64,000 nt of DNA from Bicyclus anynana (lineage: Eukaryota; Arthropoda; Insecta; Lepidoptera; Nymphalidae): NCBI RefSeq assembly GCF_947172395.1, contig NC_069100.1, forward strand, positions 4,841,001 through 4,905,000, given 5' to 3'. Made by a program: the position numbers and the translations under genes. The notes under the pieces were generated by a model. It saw only the letters and a list, made by a program, of their open reading frames with translations. It did not search any database and had not been told where the DNA came from. The number at the start of each line of letters is the position of its first letter. Position 1 is the first letter of the stretch. Below are positions 12,601 through 27,318 of this stretch, piece after piece.

Positions 12601-15600
12601 ATTTAAAGCAAAGAAATATTGTTATATCTTAGCTCCTAATTCACGTTTTCCCCATATAAAATGCCATTCCATATTCACGGTTTCTGTATTCGCGACACAT
12701 TTAGAGAACGTATCCCCCGCGAACAATGAGCTTTTACTGTATGTAATTAGATTTTTCCTTTTTTGGTAATCTTGTCCAACAAAGACGACTTACAGGTATT
12801 TGTTTCTTATACATATTATATTGTGTGCCTTTTTCTTATTTCTTATATGACTTTCAGACTATTGTTTAAAATTCATTCCATTTGTACAATTTTCTTTTTT
12901 AAGTTGGATGTATTTTTTTGTGTGATTTCTTCTTTATATACATGAAGGAGCCACATAGCAGTTTATTCTGGATACAACAGCTGCGACTCTCACACTTAAT
13001 ATGGTCAGTATTACTAGGTGTGAGGGTCACAGCACGTTGTGTTTAAGATATCCTCATGAGGAAGAAAGAAGATTTCCTACTGGTCAAGTTCTTTTGGTTT
13101 GCTTTGGTTCTTTATTTCTTTACTATTTTTTACCTGTCTATTGTTTTGTTCCTTGTCATACACTACAATTATATTGCGTAAACTACCAAGCTTGCGTTTT
13201 CCTAATCACCTACAAAGTGGATATCTTTGGATGAATAGACTCTAGGCTAGTTCCTCATAATAGCACCCAAATGCCAACTTATATGGCTAAAAAATACCAA
13301 GTTTTTATTAGAATACGTTTTCTCCCTTTTATATCCATTATCAATTAATTTCCTGTTTGGTTATATGCCTACAAATTTAGTTAATTGCGAATAAAAATAC
13401 CCGACCTTAACTAACTCCAAATAAAATTTGAGCGACTATTCAATTCCCATGTACAGCTTCTTCTAAAGCTGCTTTAGTAACCACATTTGGGTGGGCACAG
13501 AGAACATCTCCAGCGGAGAAAGGGAGTGAAAGGAAATCCTTAACCATATAATTTTACATAAACATTATAAGTCCGAACAGTTTTAAGTGTTTCTTTCTGT
13601 CACACGATTGTGATTCCATGTAATGCTCAGATATTTGTCTCGCACTAAAATCAAACCCACCCTGTTTATTAGAAAAGCTGCATGTTTATTAGAGGTTAGA
13701 ACTTAATGCACTCAACCAATATACCCTTAGATTCGAATGTTGAGATCATTCGCCAGATAAGAATAAAATTCCAGAATGGATACCTTTTTGTTTTTATACC
13801 TGGATTAACTAACTATTATACTGTACAAAATCATCATCTCCTGTACCTTATCTCACTTAATTGGCGTCGGAAAAATGTCAATCTCCTCCATTCGCCTCTA
13901 TTACTCGTCAACTTATCATCCACTCCCTTTACATACATGTCCTTTTACACACTCTAACCATCTCTTATTTGGCCTTCCACTTGCTATTTTTATATCCCGT
14001 ACAATAATAAATAAAAGACATTATTTGATTATATTCTAGGACTCCGAAATGCATAGGTCGCCGCACTTGGTGCCATACCCGAAAGTTGACGATGCTATCA
14101 AGAAGGCCAACCGAGATACTGCTTCGGAAACCGTCAGAACCCTTCTCGTATATGGATATAACCTCGATCCACCGACCGGAGAACATCAGGAAGGTGTGTT
14201 ATTTCTTTTTTAATCCACCGCGCATACCACTGCGCCACGGAGGCCGTCAAATAATTATCTAATGATTTCCGTCTATTATTAGTTTTTTGTATTTCTTTAA
14301 GTAAAACTTTTTTACTCACGTTTGATTTGAGGAGTAAGTTGGTGAATGCATTACGAAAAGTGAAATCGGGCGATGAGTGCTGCCATCTACAGCTGTAATG
14401 AAACAGTGCTTATTACTTTAAACAAGATGGCGTTCTTAGAGAACTTGGAAACAATCCCTTTATGTACACTTCAAGAAAAATAGTTATGCCTGAAGCTCAT
14501 GGATGGCGTTTTGTTTTCTATTTTTGAAAGAAATTTTACGTCAGTGGGGTGGTCTAAAGCGCACTCGTTTTTTTTTTATCAAATGTTGCATTTTTGAAAA
14601 TCTTTTGATCATGGTCATTTCAACATCTCTTGTGTTGAAATCTCAAGTAGATCGATCGTTGATGAATCCACCGACACCGTACAATCAAAATGTCGAAGCA
14701 ATATAGTAGTTCAAAAAATTACGTGAATTAGTCTCTATATCGACTATTAGTTTCGAAGGCATTAAGGGGTGTTAATTACGAGCTTATTCATCAGATCATT
14801 TGAAGCAAAAGCTGCTGCATGTAATGGGTATCGTAACGGGATGTTAAGTAGATTGTCATAACTTCATAAAAAAAATTCTAAAGAAAACTTTGTTGATAGG
14901 CTATTAATCAAATGGTAGGCTTAAATATTTCATTTTCATTTTATAATATCGTGTATGCTAAAAATTAATAAATGTTTTCAGCATTATTGGCTGAAGCATC
15001 AAAACAAAAGCAAGCCGACTTCAGAACTTACAGAGCGGAAAAGAACTACGCAGTCAGCTCTGGGAAGTGGTACTTTGAGTTCGAGATACTCACCGCTGGG
15101 CCAATGAGAGTAAGAACACATGGGTTTACCCAAATAACACTTTTAAATTAAAATAAAGAATACAATAGGAAACTTAAGCTAACTTATCACAAATCATGCC
15201 GCAATTGTGGCAAGAATACAAAGCTGCATTTCCAACTTCACCAATCGAGGAACTAGCCCGAAAATAATTAGGAGATATTTTTTAGCAATGCCCCATAGTC
15301 CAAGGGTCTCCACGGCAAAACGAATTTTCATTTTCAGAAATATGCGTGTTCATTGGCATATTGTACGTCATATTAAAGTTTATAGGTGTTTTTACTGCTG
15401 TTTAAGTTTAATGATCAAAAAAGTATCAAGAGTCATTTGAAAAAAGATACAAAAAATGTGCCTAATTGTTTTATTATTTGCCATGTCCTTTCTGCTCCAT
15501 TTTAATTTTTTTTTACAGAAAGGAGTATCATTTTCTTTCAGAACTATGTATTTTAGTTTTATTTTTGGGATTATCAAGTTAGATAGAATATGGTGTGTTT

Positions 15601-18600
15601 CTAGATCTAAAACCTTTAGTCCATTTTATTGTGTTATTGGATACAAGTACTTCTAACTTTTCAGGTTGGTTGGGCTCATGCAGATATGCCGCCAGGAATG
15701 ATGCTTGGTCAAGATGAGAACTCCTGGGCATTTGATGGATACAATGTAAGTTTTGTCAACTAAAACTATTAGCAAATTACAAAAATTCCTTTTAATTATT
15801 ATTTCATTCCTTTAAGCCAATTTCAAGACCATCTTAAAATATACTGCTGAATAAATTAAATGATCAATATTGCGTTATTTTCAAATGAAGGGTTTAATTC
15901 AGAAGTTTATCTACTTAAGTGTGGTTTATCAAGATAGTTCTTTCACAGTCTTTCAGTGCAAAATTTATGGGCTTATAACATCTTAACCAAATTCAGTTTA
16001 AAATTAGTAGTTGCAAGCGACCAGGCCTGATAGTAAAATAGTATAATTTTATGAGTTAAATTAATAAGATTACGATTGGTAGTATCTTTTGTTTTGTGTA
16101 CACCAATAAAATTTGCAAATAACTATTCATTCGTCGTACCTCAAAGTTAGACAAATGAATAGTTACAGGAAAAGTTACATGAGTAATTTGTTTCATTATT
16201 ATTCAACATCACATAACATAGTATCTTTTACAGGAATCTTACAATTCTAAACTTTTTTCTTTCTAAATTGTTTATTCACTAGTTTCTTTATGGTATCTCA
16301 TAATTGTAACCTGACCATTTATTGAAATATCTATTAGATTTTTGATTTTGGTCATCGGTTTTACTTTTTTTTTTGTGGTTATAATCTGACCAATGATTTA
16401 GTGTATTTAACAATTTTTGGTGACAAACAGTCGCTAAAATGGCACGGTGGGACAAGCGACACATTTGGGCAGCAATTGAAAGTAGGCGACATAGTCGCTT
16501 GCTTCCTTGATGTACCAGACCAAACAATTAGTGAGTCATAGTTAGGTGTACTTAGTACTTATCTGATAAATGTTGTTAATCAACTAATATTACTTGTATC
16601 CACATAAAAATCCATAAAGAGCAATGTTACTTGAAGTAAAATGAAAATTGGCATGAAATATTTGTACCTAATAATAAAGGGAGTTTTCTTTTGTTTGATG
16701 AAACTAAATTTTTGCCTGTTTTTCTTTCTTCTAAACTTGTGTCGTCTACTCACTTTTTATTGGAATACGCGTATACAAGGTGAATGTGACAAAATTCCGC
16801 ATTTTAATGTAACTTTTTACAATGAAAACAAAGTGAAAACCAAAATTAATGTGACACGAAAAGTGAGGTACCTAATTTAACTAAATTTATGTTGTGCAAA
16901 AATACTTTAAAATTTGCATAAAATTAAACAAAACATTGCATTGAAAATGAATTTAAAGTTCCTGAGACTCTACACTTTGAACTTTTTCACCAAGAGTTTT
17001 GTCTAATAAACTAGACAACGGGACTACCTAAAATAAATTCAAAGTGACGAAAAAACTGTCGATCATAATATTAACACGATTTTCTTTGGCTTTAATCTAT
17101 GAACTAAATTTACAAGAATAATAGGAAAGTCATCCTTTTTATAGTGTGTTGTAGAAGTCAAAGATAAAGTAAAATACCAGAAACAAACAACATTTATTAG
17201 ACAAGCACAAACATGTTGTATAATTATTTGTTGTGTAGATTAAAATTTCGATGTGTCCTACCTAACGTGTTTGTATATATGTTAGCCCCAATTAATAATA
17301 ACACATCACAAATAAAGGAAGATACACAGTTAAACGGAGATATAAAACTAGATGTAGAAATAAAAGTAAATTGGACCTTTAGTTTAGTACCTACATACAT
17401 TAGTACCCTACCATAAACGAAAATTTTAAAATATTTAAAATGAAGTGCAATAATTAGTACTCATATTCTAAATACACTTACCATTAATGGAAATAATAAA
17501 GTAAATAATTTCTAGATAAGGTTAAAAAAATTCTGAGAAAATGATTAAACAATGTTCTAAAATTAGTGATTAATGAAATGCGGTGATATAGAGTAGGGCT
17601 CTAAGATTTTGTTGAAATTTTCAAGGAGGAAAAAGTATACTCGGGTAGTACGGAGTCTTTTGGCAAGCAATGGTCGGTGGGGGACGTTGTAGGCGTATTC
17701 CTTGATCTCATTGACAGGACGATAAGTAAATGAACGAATTTTTGGCTGGCAGAAATGTGCTTGCTTAATAGTTGTGTGGCAGGAACATTTTTAAGACAAA
17801 AATTACCTTTCTCAAAACGAGTACAGAAATGAATAATTTCAAAACAAAAATGGTTTTAACAATCATTCTAAAGGTCGTTATTGCAAGAATACTTATTTTG
17901 CTTAAAGTTACAAAAGATTATGTTAGATCTAACTCTAGTCAAGAACATATAAATAAAGAGGAAAGATTTGATTGTTTATTCGTTTGCATTGCATTGAAAT
18001 TGATTTTGAAACTACTAGAATTATTTGAAAAATTCTTTCACTATTAGAATTCTACACTATTCCTGCTGAGCATATGAGTAGGCTATATTTTATCCCCGTA
18101 CGCTCCCACAGCCGGGCTAGCATGGGCAAGGGATAAAATTTTTATCCACCCATTATATCCACTGACTAAGGATATAAATCCACCCGTCATAGCATGGCCA
18201 CAAGGGAAAGACAAATTAATCCCCGATTGACATTACGCGTGGAGATCTTTTCCTCGACTATGGCATATGGAGTGGATAAAATGACATACTTTGGGACTTT
18301 TGACATTTAAACGCGATAAATTTATCCCTGTGAAGTTGATGTGGGGATAAAACTTTACTTAAAAAAACAATTATGTCTCGCATGTTTTGGTCTTTACCAA
18401 TTGCTTCGCAATATGAGGTAGGGTAGGGGTAAGGTAGGGGTGGGGTAGGGGTGGGGTAGGGGTGGGGTAGGGGTAAGGTAGGGGTGGGGGTGGGGTAGGG
18501 GTGGAGTAGGGTAGGAGTGGGGTGGGGGTGGGGGGAGGTTGGGGGTGGGGGGGGGGGGTTGGGGGAGGGTTAGTGTAGGGGTGGGGGAGGGGTTAGGGGC

Positions 18601-21600
18601 GGGGTAGGGGTGGGGTTGGGGTAGGGTAGGGGTAGGGTAGGGCAGGGGTAGGGTAGGGGTAGGGCAGGGGTAGGGTAGGGGTAGGGTAGGGGTAGGGCAG
18701 GGGTAGGGTAGGGGTAGAGGTAAAGAAGGGTAGAGTAGGGATAGAGAACAAGTGCACTTATGTCAAAACGAAGCTTGACCGGGTCCGCTAGTATGATAGA
18801 TACTATAGATACCTACTACAAACCACCGCAAAAAACAATCACCAAACAAAACAATGCCAACAGAAAACAGATAAATAATATGCACAAAAAAACCAAATAT
18901 TATCAAATTTACGTTTATTTCGGACTATTAATATACCTAATGCCAATTTATAAGATATATACAAATGGGTTGACAAGTCTTTCCCTCCGTTTATCCACCG
19001 GGGATATTATATCCACCGACGTGCCCATGCGCGGTGAGTGGATAAAACGAGTGTGGGGGATAAACGTTTTATCCTCTCCCCGTGGATAAATTTCTCCCTT
19101 GCCCGTGCTAGCCCTGCAGGATCGGGAACTACCGCTAACCGAGGGGTGTTTTCTAGTATTGAAAAAATTATTGCTCTATTTACTAACAGAATATAGGTTT
19201 TCAAAGAACGAAGCTTACTAAAAATTATAAAAACCTATTCGTAAAGTTCAGTCTGTTATAATAATATCTACTTACTATGCGTTTGATTTGTAATTTATTT
19301 CACTGATAATACTCGTGTTTTTATTCTTAAATGTTTCTAAAGATGTTCCCGCCACCTGAGAATTCACGCCAGGCTTATCAACTTCATAGCTTTTAGGCTC
19401 TAAGACAAAACTACGCCATTGTCCGTTGATGTAATACCATAGCATCGCTTTGCTTTAATATCTTTTAAAATTAAACATTTTGAAACGAAGATTGTTTAGT
19501 TCTTAATACTTTTTAACCATCGATGGACGAAGTATTATCATCGAATCAGCATGGGTACCTATTCATAGTTTAGATGCAAAATGCCGAAATTAAACATATA
19601 AATGCACAAATACCTGACTTGCTCGAAAACAGTAGAAACTGCCAAACATGTTAAAGAACATGCAACATTTTTTTTAAGTAGTGTCAATATTACTGTACAC
19701 GCAAGTACAAGGCAAATATGGCAAGGCAACAACACTTCGCAGTACCTATTTAAACTAGAGAAATATATTCCTAATCTACCTCTCATTACAGATTTCAATA
19801 TTTAGGGCTCTAAATACAAAGTCTCTGATTCATTGTTATTCACTTGATATTATAAAGGATGGTAAATCCGTTACATATTTGCTACTTTAACAATATGCAT
19901 AAATATGTACGATATTTGTAATGCATCATTTCTTTTTAATTTGTCTTGTATCACTGTAACTTTGATTTGTTTTTGTTTCGTTCATCATTTAGTCCTTATT
20001 ATTCTTCGTCTAGTTCTTCTTTTACTATTACTGTTATATATAATTTTATATTAGGTACATCTTAATTCTCTGGATTTATGTGTTGTTTATTTATCTTGCT
20101 GTTTATCGAGAAATCCTCTTTGTATTCCTGCATCTTTGACTTGAATTTCAATTCTTCGTCAAACATTTTCCGTGAAAATAGCAAAATAAATTTTTGTATC
20201 ATCGTATCACTGAATCTATTTTCTTACATTCTACTAATTCTGTTACGTTTTCTTCACCATAAATTATTATTAGATCAAAACGACTTATGACATTTTATGG
20301 CACCAATGTTTCAGGGACTTTTACATCTAACAAAACCAATACATATTTAAAGACTTGTTTATAAACTACACTACAGAAAAGACGCTGTAGTTTTTTTAGA
20401 TATGCCCAATGGAATCACATATTTTGTCACTTACTCATTGCTTGTTATAGACATTGTTAGAGTTATTAACAAAGTGCTTTTGTGCTTGGTTTTGTTCAGT
20501 TTTTGATTTCAAAGTGTGTTAATATTAACACCTGTCACTGATTTAATAGATTTTTTCAAGTATTTTAAGATTATATTTTACGTTTCTTGTGAATATAAAA
20601 AATAATAACTATGTAACTATAATTCTCTTTTGATTTTTAAACCTCTTAGTTTACCGTTTGATGAGGAATTTAAATCAATTTTTGATATTAAGCTTTAGAT
20701 AAATTACACCTTTTACCTTAAAAATATAAATGTTAAGTGTAGCATATACCTCTAATATCTAATGTAATAATCGAGATTATGCTAAGATATGGAATGCCAT
20801 GTTTCAAGCCCCGAATTAAAGGCATCTTTTAGACTAAAATGTTAGCTTCACGCATGGTTGTAGTCAAACTCATGTGGATCTACGAGTACATTAGAAGTTA
20901 TTGTATAACTAAAACAATTTACATGTGTATTAGGTTTTTCTCTGAACGGCGAGTTGCTTATGGACGCTCTTGGTGGTGAGACGACTTTCGCAGATGTGCA
21001 AGGGGATAATTTTGTACCAGCTTGCACCCTTGGTGTGGGTCAGAAAGCTAGGTAAGTTCATTTCATCATCATCATTAACAGCCGATGGACGTCCACTGCT
21101 GCACAAAGCCTCTTGTGTGGACTTCCAAACACAACGGTATTGAGCCGCCAGCATCCAGCGGCTCCCTGCAATCCGCTTGATGTCCTCAGCCCACCTAGTG
21201 GGAGGCTCGACCAACACTGCGCTTTCCGGTGCGGGGTCGCCATTCCAGCATCTTCCCACCCAACGTCCATCGGCTCATCGATGTAGTCTGCTCATTGCCT
21301 CTTCAGCTTCGCGACTCGCTGAGCTATGTCAGTGACTTTGGTTCTTCTACGGATCTCCTCGTTTCTGTTTCGATCATGCAAAGAAACTCTAAGCTTAGCT
21401 CGCTTTATAGACCGCTGAGTGCCTAGGTAAGTTATGAAACTGGATCCACTAAGTAACTATATAAGTATAGTACAATATGGTCAATCTATTCTGGGTTGTC
21501 CTTTGGATTATGTGTATGTGTGTATTTAAGCGTAAAGTTAGTTGAATTTATTGTCGTGCCCACTGCACTTTTCTTTTCCGACTATTTGCAGGGAAACAGG

Positions 21601-24600
21601 TTATTCTAACGTTTATTTTCTTAACTACAATATTTTTAATTTCAGGTTATCGTATGGTCAGGATGTTAATTCATTGAAATATTTCACAACCTGTGGCTTA
21701 CAAGAAGGCTACGAACCATTCTGTGTGTATGTATTACGCGATCGAGCTTCCTTCTTCTTTTTTCTCATTATTTTTTTTTTTGGCAAAATAGTAGTTTTTT
21801 GTAAATATAAATCTATGTAGAGACACGTAAGTATAGTGGTACCGAAAAATATTGAGTTCAACCTCATAATGTTGCATTTACGATATTGGATTTTCGTTTT
21901 ACTTATGAGACGGCATGACAAGTGTTTTTACTAAAAATACAAAAATATTTAGAGGACACGTTTAAACATAGAAAGCGAAATTTAATCCAAATCGTGCGAC
22001 CGTTTTCCGTGATACATTTATTTAAATTACTTGAAACTAAAATCAAAGATTTCTGCCATTATATTGAGGTTAATGTCATTAAAGAACTTACTTAACTATA
22101 GTGAGTTATAAAAATCTATTTAGAAGTTTCCAGAAATTTGTCTGAACAGTAAAACGTTATGTAAAAGAATCGTAGTATCGTATTACCTATATAAGTATTT
22201 GTATATTGCAGTAACATGAAACGCGATGTGACCCATTGGTATACCAAAGATCAGCCGATATTTGAGAATACTGATGAAATGGCCGACACCAGGATCGATG
22301 TGACAAGAATACCTGCTGGTTCTGGTAAGAACAATCTTCATCATCAGATTTACAGCCCATCCATGGTCTATCCCATTATAGGAGAGGAGATTTGGAGCGT
22401 ACCCACCACTCAAAATCATAATTGTTGACTTTCTAACAATAGCTATCAATTAGTATTGATAATGACCGGAATGAACGACAGATTAAAGTGCATGGAGGTG
22501 TAACACCAGCATTCTAACTTAGGGTTCATTTACACTGCCGCATTTACACATACACTAGGTATTTCGACTGCCGCCGATACGTCGCCGACTGCAGTCGTCG
22601 GTAGCTGCCGCTCGTGTAAATAAACACTTCTACTGAAAATATCTTGAAGAAAATAATACAGCGTCATATTTCATAACACTTTTTAAATAGGTCCTAAAAT
22701 AATTTATCTAAAGTAAAATGATATAATATAAATGCCTAAACTTTAAACTAAACATTTTGCAGATACTCCGCCATGTTTGAAAATTTCTCACAACACATTC
22801 GAGACCATGGAAAAGGCTAACTGGGAGTTCCTCAGGCTGTCGCTGCCAGTTATCTGTCAAACTGAATTCATTGAGTAAGCTATTGAACTGTATTTTTCAC
22901 TCCTAAACACGTTATTCACGAAAATATGGTTTTTTTTTAAACACCCATGGTGTTCGCGAAGATCCATTATTGAAATATTACAAATCCTCACAATTTGGTT
23001 GACGCCGCATTGTGAAAATATTATAGTCATGACTAAGAACATTTCTGGGCAGACCTTTCCAGGATGTGTATCTAACATGCCCTTAAAGGTGTTGCTCTGT
23101 TTATAGGCAATCGTTTTCCACTTACCACATCCCACAATATCATTATTAGGGAAAACAACGTAATGTAACGTTAGTGGAAATTCTAAAAAATCTGTTGATA
23201 TTACACTAGGTATTTTTAAGTAGACTTACTTTACAAGCACTTACAACGTTAAGTTTGACCGTTGGTAAAGACTCCAACCGGTTCAGCTTCTGCTGAAAAG
23301 AGGCAATAAACTCAGCAGTTTATAGATATCGTTGCAGAGAAAAACATGTGTCTTTTAATAATATGTGTCTCAACTTTCAATAGTGAAAGTGAGAAAGCTC
23401 GTCGCTGGGTGGAGATTAAAGAACGCCAACAGGTACTCATGAAGGAGGCCACCGAGGCGCAGATGCCGGCACACATCGACCAGATCATGAGGAGCGGGTT
23501 CACTATGAACGATATTAAAGGTAAGGTTAAATATAATACGGAAAAGAAATGCTATTACCAAAAATTTTGGGATTTTAAATGAAGTGAACGAATTAAAACA
23601 CTTTTTATGAAACACCCTTTTGTCTACGATGGAAAATTAGATGAGATAGTGGCAAAACCAGTTCCAATTGTTAACCTATTGTATTGTATTAAACACCCTA
23701 TTTACACAAAATGTAAACCATTCCTGAATGTGGTATAGAATGTTCCAGAATTGTTGTTAATTTTTAACTGTATCCATTGTAAATATTACCAGTAAATGCC
23801 TTAATTTTAGTTGCAAAATTCCTTGCACTATTTGAATGTAACCTTGCATTGTATTACCCTTTGTCCATTACCTCCCCAAGGTCTTCACTACGATGAAAGC
23901 CAGGAAGAGTTGCCGAGTTCGAAAGTCAAAAGGCAACCCTCGAAACCACCTAGGAAGGGTTCCATGACTCGTGGGGTTACCATACAGAATTATAATTTGC
24001 AACCAGGTTACCAACCTATTGAGCTTTTTGATACCGCTATAACTTACCTCTTGTTCTTTATTTAACCAGGTGTCCTTGAATTTTCCAAGTTTCTAGGTTT
24101 TACTACCTAAGATTTATAATGCTGCGTCAAATTCACTAATTTCCAAGTTTGTTTTAATGCTAAAATTTGTACTAAAACCAGCTTTTTTGTATTACGATTT
24201 TTGTTAAACATAGTATCCTACTATAAACGTAGTTGCTTTTCAATTTATGCAGAATTAACTTTGTGCGGTACTAGTGGAGATAGTCGTAGAATGTAGAACC
24301 TCTTAAATTATAAGTCAACTTCTCTACTATCTGTAAGACCTAATTGTGGATTTATTTCAGTTGCTTTGTAACTGTAAATTCTAACCGTTCTTAGTGATTT
24401 ACGCTTTTAAGTTTCAAGTAAGCTTATGGAAGACTCGCAATAACTTTACCTACTCGTCGTTATCGAGAATTTTTCATACTCGTTGATGGTTATATTGTAT
24501 TGTAATTGTCATGTCTATTATGTGCAAATATGTCAATTCAAATACAATAAAAATAATGATCAACAAATAATAATGTGTATATAATTTAAATGTGAATTTA

Positions 24601-27265
24601 ACTTTGCATTCCAGTCAATCATATCGAAATAACATCTCTTGGAGAAGTGTGAAGTGAAATATAGGTTTAAATACTTTGTCAATTTATATTTACACAAAAA
24701 GAAAACATTCAACTTTTCTTACAAAGCCAATTTTTTACTAACAAGTCTTGTTAAGAGAAGAGGACACATATGTCAGATTTTCCCGGAAAACAGCAAAATT
24801 CATTGTTGTAACTTGTAACACGTTGCAGGTCCTGTAAATGGCATGCTTCGCTCAACAAGCGAAGCAGAAATGGCGAAGTACGAACTAGGCGCAACTTTGG
24901 CACCGGAAGACAAAAAGGCGGACAAGAGAGGAAGATCTCCTTTTAAGTATGATATTTGTTTACCTATTTATTAGTGACTAGACTACGCATGTTTGCAATA
25001 CATTGAAGAGGTGATGGATCAATTCCGTATCGGATAGTATGCAGTATTGTTCGACACAACATTATATGAACCAGAGGTTTTAACTAATTTTTTTATTCGT
25101 AATAAGTCTAGGCAGTGCATTTTTGCATCTATTGAGTGCAGGCCACTTAATTTCTATGTTATAGAAAGTGTTATAACGAAGATTTTGAAGAGTTTACACT
25201 GAACATGTAATTTTCAATAGGTTCTTCAGAAGCAAACGCGGAGAAAGCGGCGAAAGAGGTAAAAGCCGTAAATCTAAAACACCCGACCCATTCAGCGACA
25301 CTGAAGTGTCTCCAGAGAGAGGTGGTATGCGACGACCCAATCCGCAAATAAGAATATCACAGGTAAATTTAAACTCTTTAATGTCAATCATAAAGTTTAA
25401 TTTTGTTTGGACCCTTTAGTAATTTTAATTTGATTTGAACCTTACGTAGATTGCTTATCCATTTAATTATTTGAATCTTAAAGCTTATTTAAAAGATTGT
25501 TTTTAGCTTTTAATTATGACCAAATTTTCCCTACGATTTTATGAATGCATTAATTATTATTTTTTTGTATTCCTTGTATAATTATTCCTTTTAATTTTTT
25601 GTTGGACTGTTTTTTCCCCTAAGGCGAATCAAAGGTATGCGCAGAGTAGACCAAGTAGGCCGAATTTGTATGGAAGCCAAACTGGTTTGAATTTGAATGT
25701 AAGTCCGTTGACACATCGTCATATTGGTTTTTTGTCTTCTGGTAACACTAATTACATTATACAAAATGTGATAATTTCTTTGAAACTTCGTCGCTTTATT
25801 GTTTTTCATCATCAATATCTTTGTCATCATTATCATCATAATCATCGTCACTATCCAGCTGTTCTAATAGGCTACTAAAGGGCATAGGGAGATATTTTTG
25901 AGACCTATGCTGCTGCATAAATCTGCAATGTTCGCTCTAAGATATAAAAGATAACGAGTAAGAGCAACAGTTTAACCTGGTGTCTGAGAAACACTACCGA
26001 TTTTCCTATTTGTGACTGTTGTTTAGAAAATACTGGTAAAAAAACTAGTGTGCCATACATAGTACAGGACTTATACAGAGGTCCCGTAGTCCGTTTGGAT
26101 TTAGCATTGGACCAATGAGGCAGAGAATTCCTTAATAGAATAACAGTAAAAGAGTCCATGTTGTCTCCAAGAGGTCTTTTGTTCCATACAATCATTGCAT
26201 ATCTATTGGACCAAAATGACATAGGTATTTACTACAAAATTAAGTTCCTGGTTTATTGGAGGGTACTAGGGTTATGAGTCATGCTTAAAAACATGACCAA
26301 TTTTCATTTTATGGACACAACTTTCAAATACATATACAGTGAAATTCATAATTTGTGTTGTTATTTATTATTTAACCTTTATTCAATAAGTTTTAATGTA
26401 GCATACTTTACATTGTTCTAATTTAATGATAACTCTTTGTCGATGTTGCTTTAATCACAAAATCTATCAGTTAACATTTCTCATTTCTCTAATCTGGCTT
26501 ATAGGCTATTTAATAATGTCAAAATAGTTAATAAGTACTTTTTTAGGTTATTATTTCAAAGAAACATGCGCGTTTATTGTAAAACGCCTGTAGATCTGAA
26601 AAGTTTTGGTTCTACAGTTCGACAGCCTTTCCTTATACACATACAAGATTAATAACAAATTAAAACAATAAGAAACATGAAATAAAATTTAATTATAACA
26701 ATGAATGTCCGCAAGACAGTTTCTCTTTTGTTTTACTCTTTCGATAACGTCCAAATTAATATTTTATGGTAAAGAAACTTGGTATAGATAGTGATAGTGA
26801 TATAGATCCACAATGACGCGCCCCACTCATTTATGCAATCGCTCACAGTCACAGTGCAAGTATGCAATGAAAACTGCAATTATGTTTTTTAACTACGCAT
26901 CAAGTAGCAATGTGTGCCCACGCACAAAAATTAAATCAAAATGAATTTCATATTTAGTTAGAAGTAAAAATTAAAAAAGAAACAACAATGAATGGGCGCG
27001 TCTTCTTGAATAGGCTACTCGCCTGCTGTACAAAACTAAGAAATTTTTTTGCACACAGGCAGTTTAGATGTCTAGAAACTCTAATCACATTTTTATTTGT
27101 GAAAATGATCGCGTAATTGTAATATTTTTATAAAACAAAATTGCATTTTTATCACGTCACCGCAAACGCCAATCATAAACTGTGACGTCATTCGCTACAA
27201 GGCATCGGTTTGTGATTGGTGCTTTTTAACCGACTTCAAAAAGGAGGAGGTTCTCAATTCGGTCG

Positions 27266-27318
<53 letters not shown>

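Larger units (their letters stand above)
17726..20933 (+). other. RyR: RyR intron 18, 3.2 kb, with nested repeats
   Basis: Holds the TIR element at 18112-19116 and, inside it, the G-rich minisatellite copy. The remaining parts (17726-18111 and 19117-20933) are AT-rich with no recognised family, RNA gene or reading frame. Confidence 0.7.

Noticed and set aside
17160..18050. Open frames in AT-rich DNA as small genes (17213-17416, 17772-18047)
   Set aside because: Low-complexity K/I/N-rich translation expected by chance in AT-rich intron; no start context, no homology.
18415..18745. TAGGGG/CCCTA arrays read as telomeric or interstitial telomere sequence
   Set aside because: Insect telomeres use TTAGG. 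The units here are irregular mixes of GGGGTA and GGGTA and belong to a dispersed element.
24007..24068. Downstream alternative donor (ccag|gtgtcc near 24069) for exon 24
   Set aside because: Reading on from 24006 meets an in-frame stop (taa at 24063), so the only frame-compatible donor is 24007.
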